Under the pieces are notes generated by a model that saw nothing but the letters and a program-made list of their open reading frames with translations, was not told the DNA's origin and made no database searches. The position numbers and the translations under genes were made by a program. A stretch of DNA of 7,005 nucleotides from Chthonomonas sp. UBA2391 (lineage in GTDB: Bacteria; Armatimonadota; Fimbriimonadia; Fimbriimonadales; Fimbriimonadaceae): NCBI GenBank assembly GCA_002343825.1, contig DDSL01000085.1, positions 1 to 7,005 on the forward strand. The letters are read 5' to 3'. Shown here in pieces: positions 5,051-7,005 of this stretch (position 1 is the first letter of the stretch; the number at the start of each line of letters is the position of its first letter).

Positions 5051-6127
5051 ATGTCGAAGAAACTCAAGATCGGCCTGATCGGGACCGGCGGGATCGCGGT
5101 CGGCTGCCACATGCCCGGATACGCCTCGATACCCGACCAATGCGAGATGGTCGCCGCTTGCGACGTGAACCGGGAGGCCGCGACGAAGGCAGCCGAGAAG
5201 TTCGGTATCGCACGCGTCACTACGGACTACAAGGAGCTTCTCGCCGACCCGGAGATCGACGCGGTCTCGGTTACGACTCCGAATGCCTTCCACATGCAGC
5301 CGACGATCGACGCGCTGAATGCGGGCAAGCACGTCCTCTGCGAAAAGCCCCTGGCAATGAATGCCGAGGAGGCCAAGAAGATGTGCCGAGCGGCAAAGGA
5401 TAGCGGCAAAATTCTCCAAGTCGCGCTCCAAATGCGATTTAGTAGCGAAGGTCGCTTCCTCAAGCAGTTCATCGATAACGGCAACATGGGGGACATCTAT
5501 TACGCCCGCGCCAAGGCTTTGCGCCGACGCGGCGTGCCCCACTGGGGAGTCTTCATCGACAAGGAAAAGCAGGGCGGCGGTCCGCTGATCGACATCGGGG
5601 TCCACATTCTTGACCTCACCCTCTTCCTGATGGGATATCCCAAGCCCGTGGTCGCCACCGGAAAGACCTGGGACGTGCTGGCCAAAGACGAACAAAATGC
5701 CAACTTCTGGGGCGAATTCGACCGCAAGAAGTTCACGGTCGAAGACTTTGCCGTCGGCATGATCCGGTTCGACAATGGCGCGGTCGTCACCCTCGAAAGC
5801 TCCTTCATGGCCAACATGGAAGATGACCCGTTTGAAACCCAGCTCTACGGCACTAAGGCCGGTGCGATCGTCCGCAAGTGGTCGCCAGGAAGCCCGGTCC
5901 GGATCTTTAAGGAGATTGACCAGCAGTACTTCGAGCTCAGCCCGCAGAAGCTTCCAAAGGTGGATTCGGACCACACAGCCGAAGTTCAAGCCTTCGTTAA
6001 GGCGATCCAGAACAACGATCCCTCCCCAGTCCCGGGCGAGAACGGATTAATCCTCAACGCAGTCTTCGATGCGCTCTACAAGAGTAGCGAGACCGGCCGC
6101 GAAGTGGAAGTCGACATCACCTACTGA
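5051..6127 (+). CDS. Gfo/Idh/MocA-family NAD(P)-dependent oxidoreductase
   Basis: A cytoplasmic dehydrogenase of 358 residues, the usual length for this family, which oxidises or reduces sugars, inositols and related polyols. The N-terminal Rossmann fold has the dinucleotide loop GLIGTGGIA (8-16), an Asp after the second strand (MVAACDVNRE) that suggests a preference for NAD over NADP, and VTTPNAFH. EKP (98-100) is the family hallmark, with Lys99 in the active site. The substrate domain shows GGGPLIDIGVHILDL with Asp181 and His185 in the usual DxxxH spacing. The region QNANFWGEFDRKKFTVEDFAV (two overlapping parts around 215-240) is the central sheet segment often seen in soluble sugar dehydrogenases of this group. 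The substrate cannot be told from sequence, and no sugar transporter or isomerase is adjacent. The frame is open upstream to 4409, but that part is antisense to the thioredoxin gene; ATG 5051 follows TATACT and matches family N-termini. Base composition is locally lower than in ftcD. Confidence 0.95.
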   Translation: MSKKLKIGLIGTGGIAVGCHMPGYASIPDQCEMVAACDVNREAATKAAEKFGIARVTTDYKELLADPEIDAVSVTTPNAFHMQPTIDALNAGKHVLCEKPLAMNAEEAKKMCRAAKDSGKILQVALQMRFSSEGRFLKQFIDNGNMGDIYYARAKALRRRGVPHWGVFIDKEKQGGGPLIDIGVHILDLTLFLMGYPKPVVATGKTWDVLAKDEQNANFWGEFDRKKFTVEDFAVGMIRFDNGAVVTLESSFMANMEDDPFETQLYGTKAGAIVRKWSPGSPVRIFKEIDQQYFELSPQKLPKVDSDHTAEVQAFVKAIQNNDPSPVPGENGLILNAVFDALYKSSETGREVEVDITY

Positions 6128-6147
6128 TTCTTCCGAGACGAAACGAA

Positions 6148-6187
6148 GCGGGACTGAGCTCTTTTGCCTGGTCCCGCATCTTTTTTT
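6148..6187 (+). terminator. Rho-independent terminator after the oxidoreductase gene
   Basis: GCGGGAC (6148-6154) and GTCCCGC (6171-6177) form a perfect 7-bp GC-rich stem around a 16-base loop, followed by ATC and seven T's (6181-6187). It starts 21 bases past the stop. On the minus strand the stem is followed by TTCGTTTCG, so it might also slow transcription coming from the PhoX-like gene, though less strongly. Confidence 0.85.
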
Positions 6188-6200
6188 GTTCCCCGAGGCC

Positions 6201-7005
6201 CTAGAGGGCGCCCTTTTCCCAGGGGCCCCAGATGGCGAGGGTGAGTCCGGGTGACTGAATGTTCACGAAGAGCGTCTTGCCATCGGGGCTGAAGCAGCTT
6301 CCTGCGAGTTCGCTATCGTTCATCTCGTTGGCCGCAAACTCGAAGATCTTTCCATCGCGGGTCAGACCACGGAGCTTGTTTTGGCCGTCACCATCTTCGC
6401 AGATCACCAATCCTCCACGGGGTGAGACGCAGATATTGTCCGGCGCATCGAGCTCTTGAACGCTCTTCGATTCGTAGAGTAAGACCAGTTCGCCGTTCCC
6501 ATCCGGAAGCGGCTCGTACCGCCAAATCTGTCCGAGCTTCTTGTCTCCGCCGTTCGTGCTGTTGAGATAGATGTAGCCATCGCCGTACCAGCACCCCTCT
6601 AGGCGGGCGAAGGTCGCGCAACCGTTGCCGAGTCCTTCGTTGAAAACAGGTTGCTTGACGGTTCCGGCATCGCTCGGGTCGGGGTTCTTGATGTCCACCC
6701 ACTCGACCTTCATTGGCTTCAGCACTTTCTGGTCGGTGCGGGTGTCGAAGCGATCCTTCCCCACCACTCGCATCATTTGGAGCTTGCCGCCCTTGGCCAT
6801 GTTGCCCTTCTCGTTGGGGATAAATCGGTAAAAGCCGGCCTGACCCTCGTCCTCGGTCTCGTAAACGATTCCCGTCTTCGGGTCGATGGCGATAGCCTCG
6901 TGGACGAAGCGGCCCATCTCGTGCAAGGCGACCGGCTTGACGGGACCGTCCGAATCGGCGGGTACATCGAAGCAATATCCGTGGGGCTTTTGATAACCGC
7001 CAACC
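6201..7005 (-). CDS. PhoX-like (DUF839) secreted phosphatase-family protein, C-terminal part
   Basis: The gene runs off the right edge; 267 residues of the C-terminal part are present, in frame from base 7004. The visible order matches the PhoX/DUF839 beta-propeller: HGYCFDV, then MGRFVHEAIAIDPKTGIVYETED with GFYRFIP, then LDAPDNICVSPRGGLVICEDG, LRGLTRDGKIFEFA and finally SELAGSCFSPDGKTLFVNIQ with ending PGLTLAIWGPW. In PhoX enzymes acidic residues in the HEA and TED segments help bind the calcium/iron cluster that hydrolyses phosphomonoesters in the periplasm; the N-terminal part with the Tat signal and the cluster Cys region would be outside the window. Many DUF839 proteins have never been assayed, so phosphatase activity is inferred. 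ATG or TTG codons near 6926 are internal, because the family match continues upstream to the edge. The TAG stop is 14 bases from the terminator T-run. Confidence 0.9.
   Translation of the reverse strand, partial: VGGYQKPHGYCFDVPADSDGPVKPVALHEMGRFVHEAIAIDPKTGIVYETEDEGQAGFYRFIPNEKGNMAKGGKLQMMRVVGKDRFDTRTDQKVLKPMKVEWVDIKNPDPSDAGTVKQPVFNEGLGNGCATFARLEGCWYGDGYIYLNSTNGGDKKLGQIWRYEPLPDGNGELVLLYESKSVQELDAPDNICVSPRGGLVICEDGDGQNKLRGLTRDGKIFEFAANEMNDSELAGSCFSPDGKTLFVNIQSPGLTLAIWGPWEKGAL

Noticed and set aside
1..7005. CRISPR array, tRNA/rRNA, transposase, phage or defence genes
   Set aside because: I looked for spaced direct repeats, tRNA cloverleaf landmarks, terminal inverted repeats and typical protein motifs on both strands and found none.

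Overview
The window looks like chromosomal DNA from a GC-rich bacterium with a two-membrane (diderm) envelope. Two hand-counted 60-base stretches give 41/60 G+C at 3841-3900 and 30/60 at 5401-5460. The envelope inference rests on a secreted beta-barrel-like protein ending in Phe, a lipoprotein and an exported TlpA-type thioredoxin. Most start codons lie 6-7 bases after a TATACT/CATAAT-like -10 box with no ribosome binding site, the layout expected of leaderless transcripts. Together with the gene content (fused formiminotransferase-cyclodeaminase, Gfo/Idh oxidoreductase, PhoX-like DUF839 protein) this makes me think of Armatimonadota (Fimbriimonas-like) or another leaderless-rich phylum. That assignment is inference from style, not proof.

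Layout from left to right: a DinB-like metalloprotein (+, 91-618); a rhomboid-fold membrane protein that lacks the protease catalytic residues (+, 676-1476); a small lipoprotein (-, 1473-1928) whose stop shares a CTAG with the rhomboid stop; a divergent small outer-membrane barrel candidate (+, 2049-2678); the bifunctional histidine/folate enzyme FtcD (+, 2694-4391); a convergent TlpA-like thioredoxin (-, 4439-4987); a divergent Gfo/Idh/MocA oxidoreductase (+, 5051-6127); a rho-independent terminator; and the C-terminal part of a PhoX/DUF839 protein (-, 6201 to beyond the right edge). Genes fill nearly everything; no gene-free stretch exceeds about 120 bases.

The genes do not form an obvious pathway or operon. 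Six of the seven genes whose starts are visible have their own start-proximal -10 candidate, and orientations alternate, so this reads as a set of independently transcribed housekeeping and envelope genes. I see no mobile element, CRISPR array, RNA gene, defence system or biosynthetic cluster. The most informative signals are the leaderless promoter pattern, which also settles several start codons, the catalytically degenerate rhomboid, and the compact divergent promoter pair at 4988-5050. I do not see convincing evidence of a new biological system.
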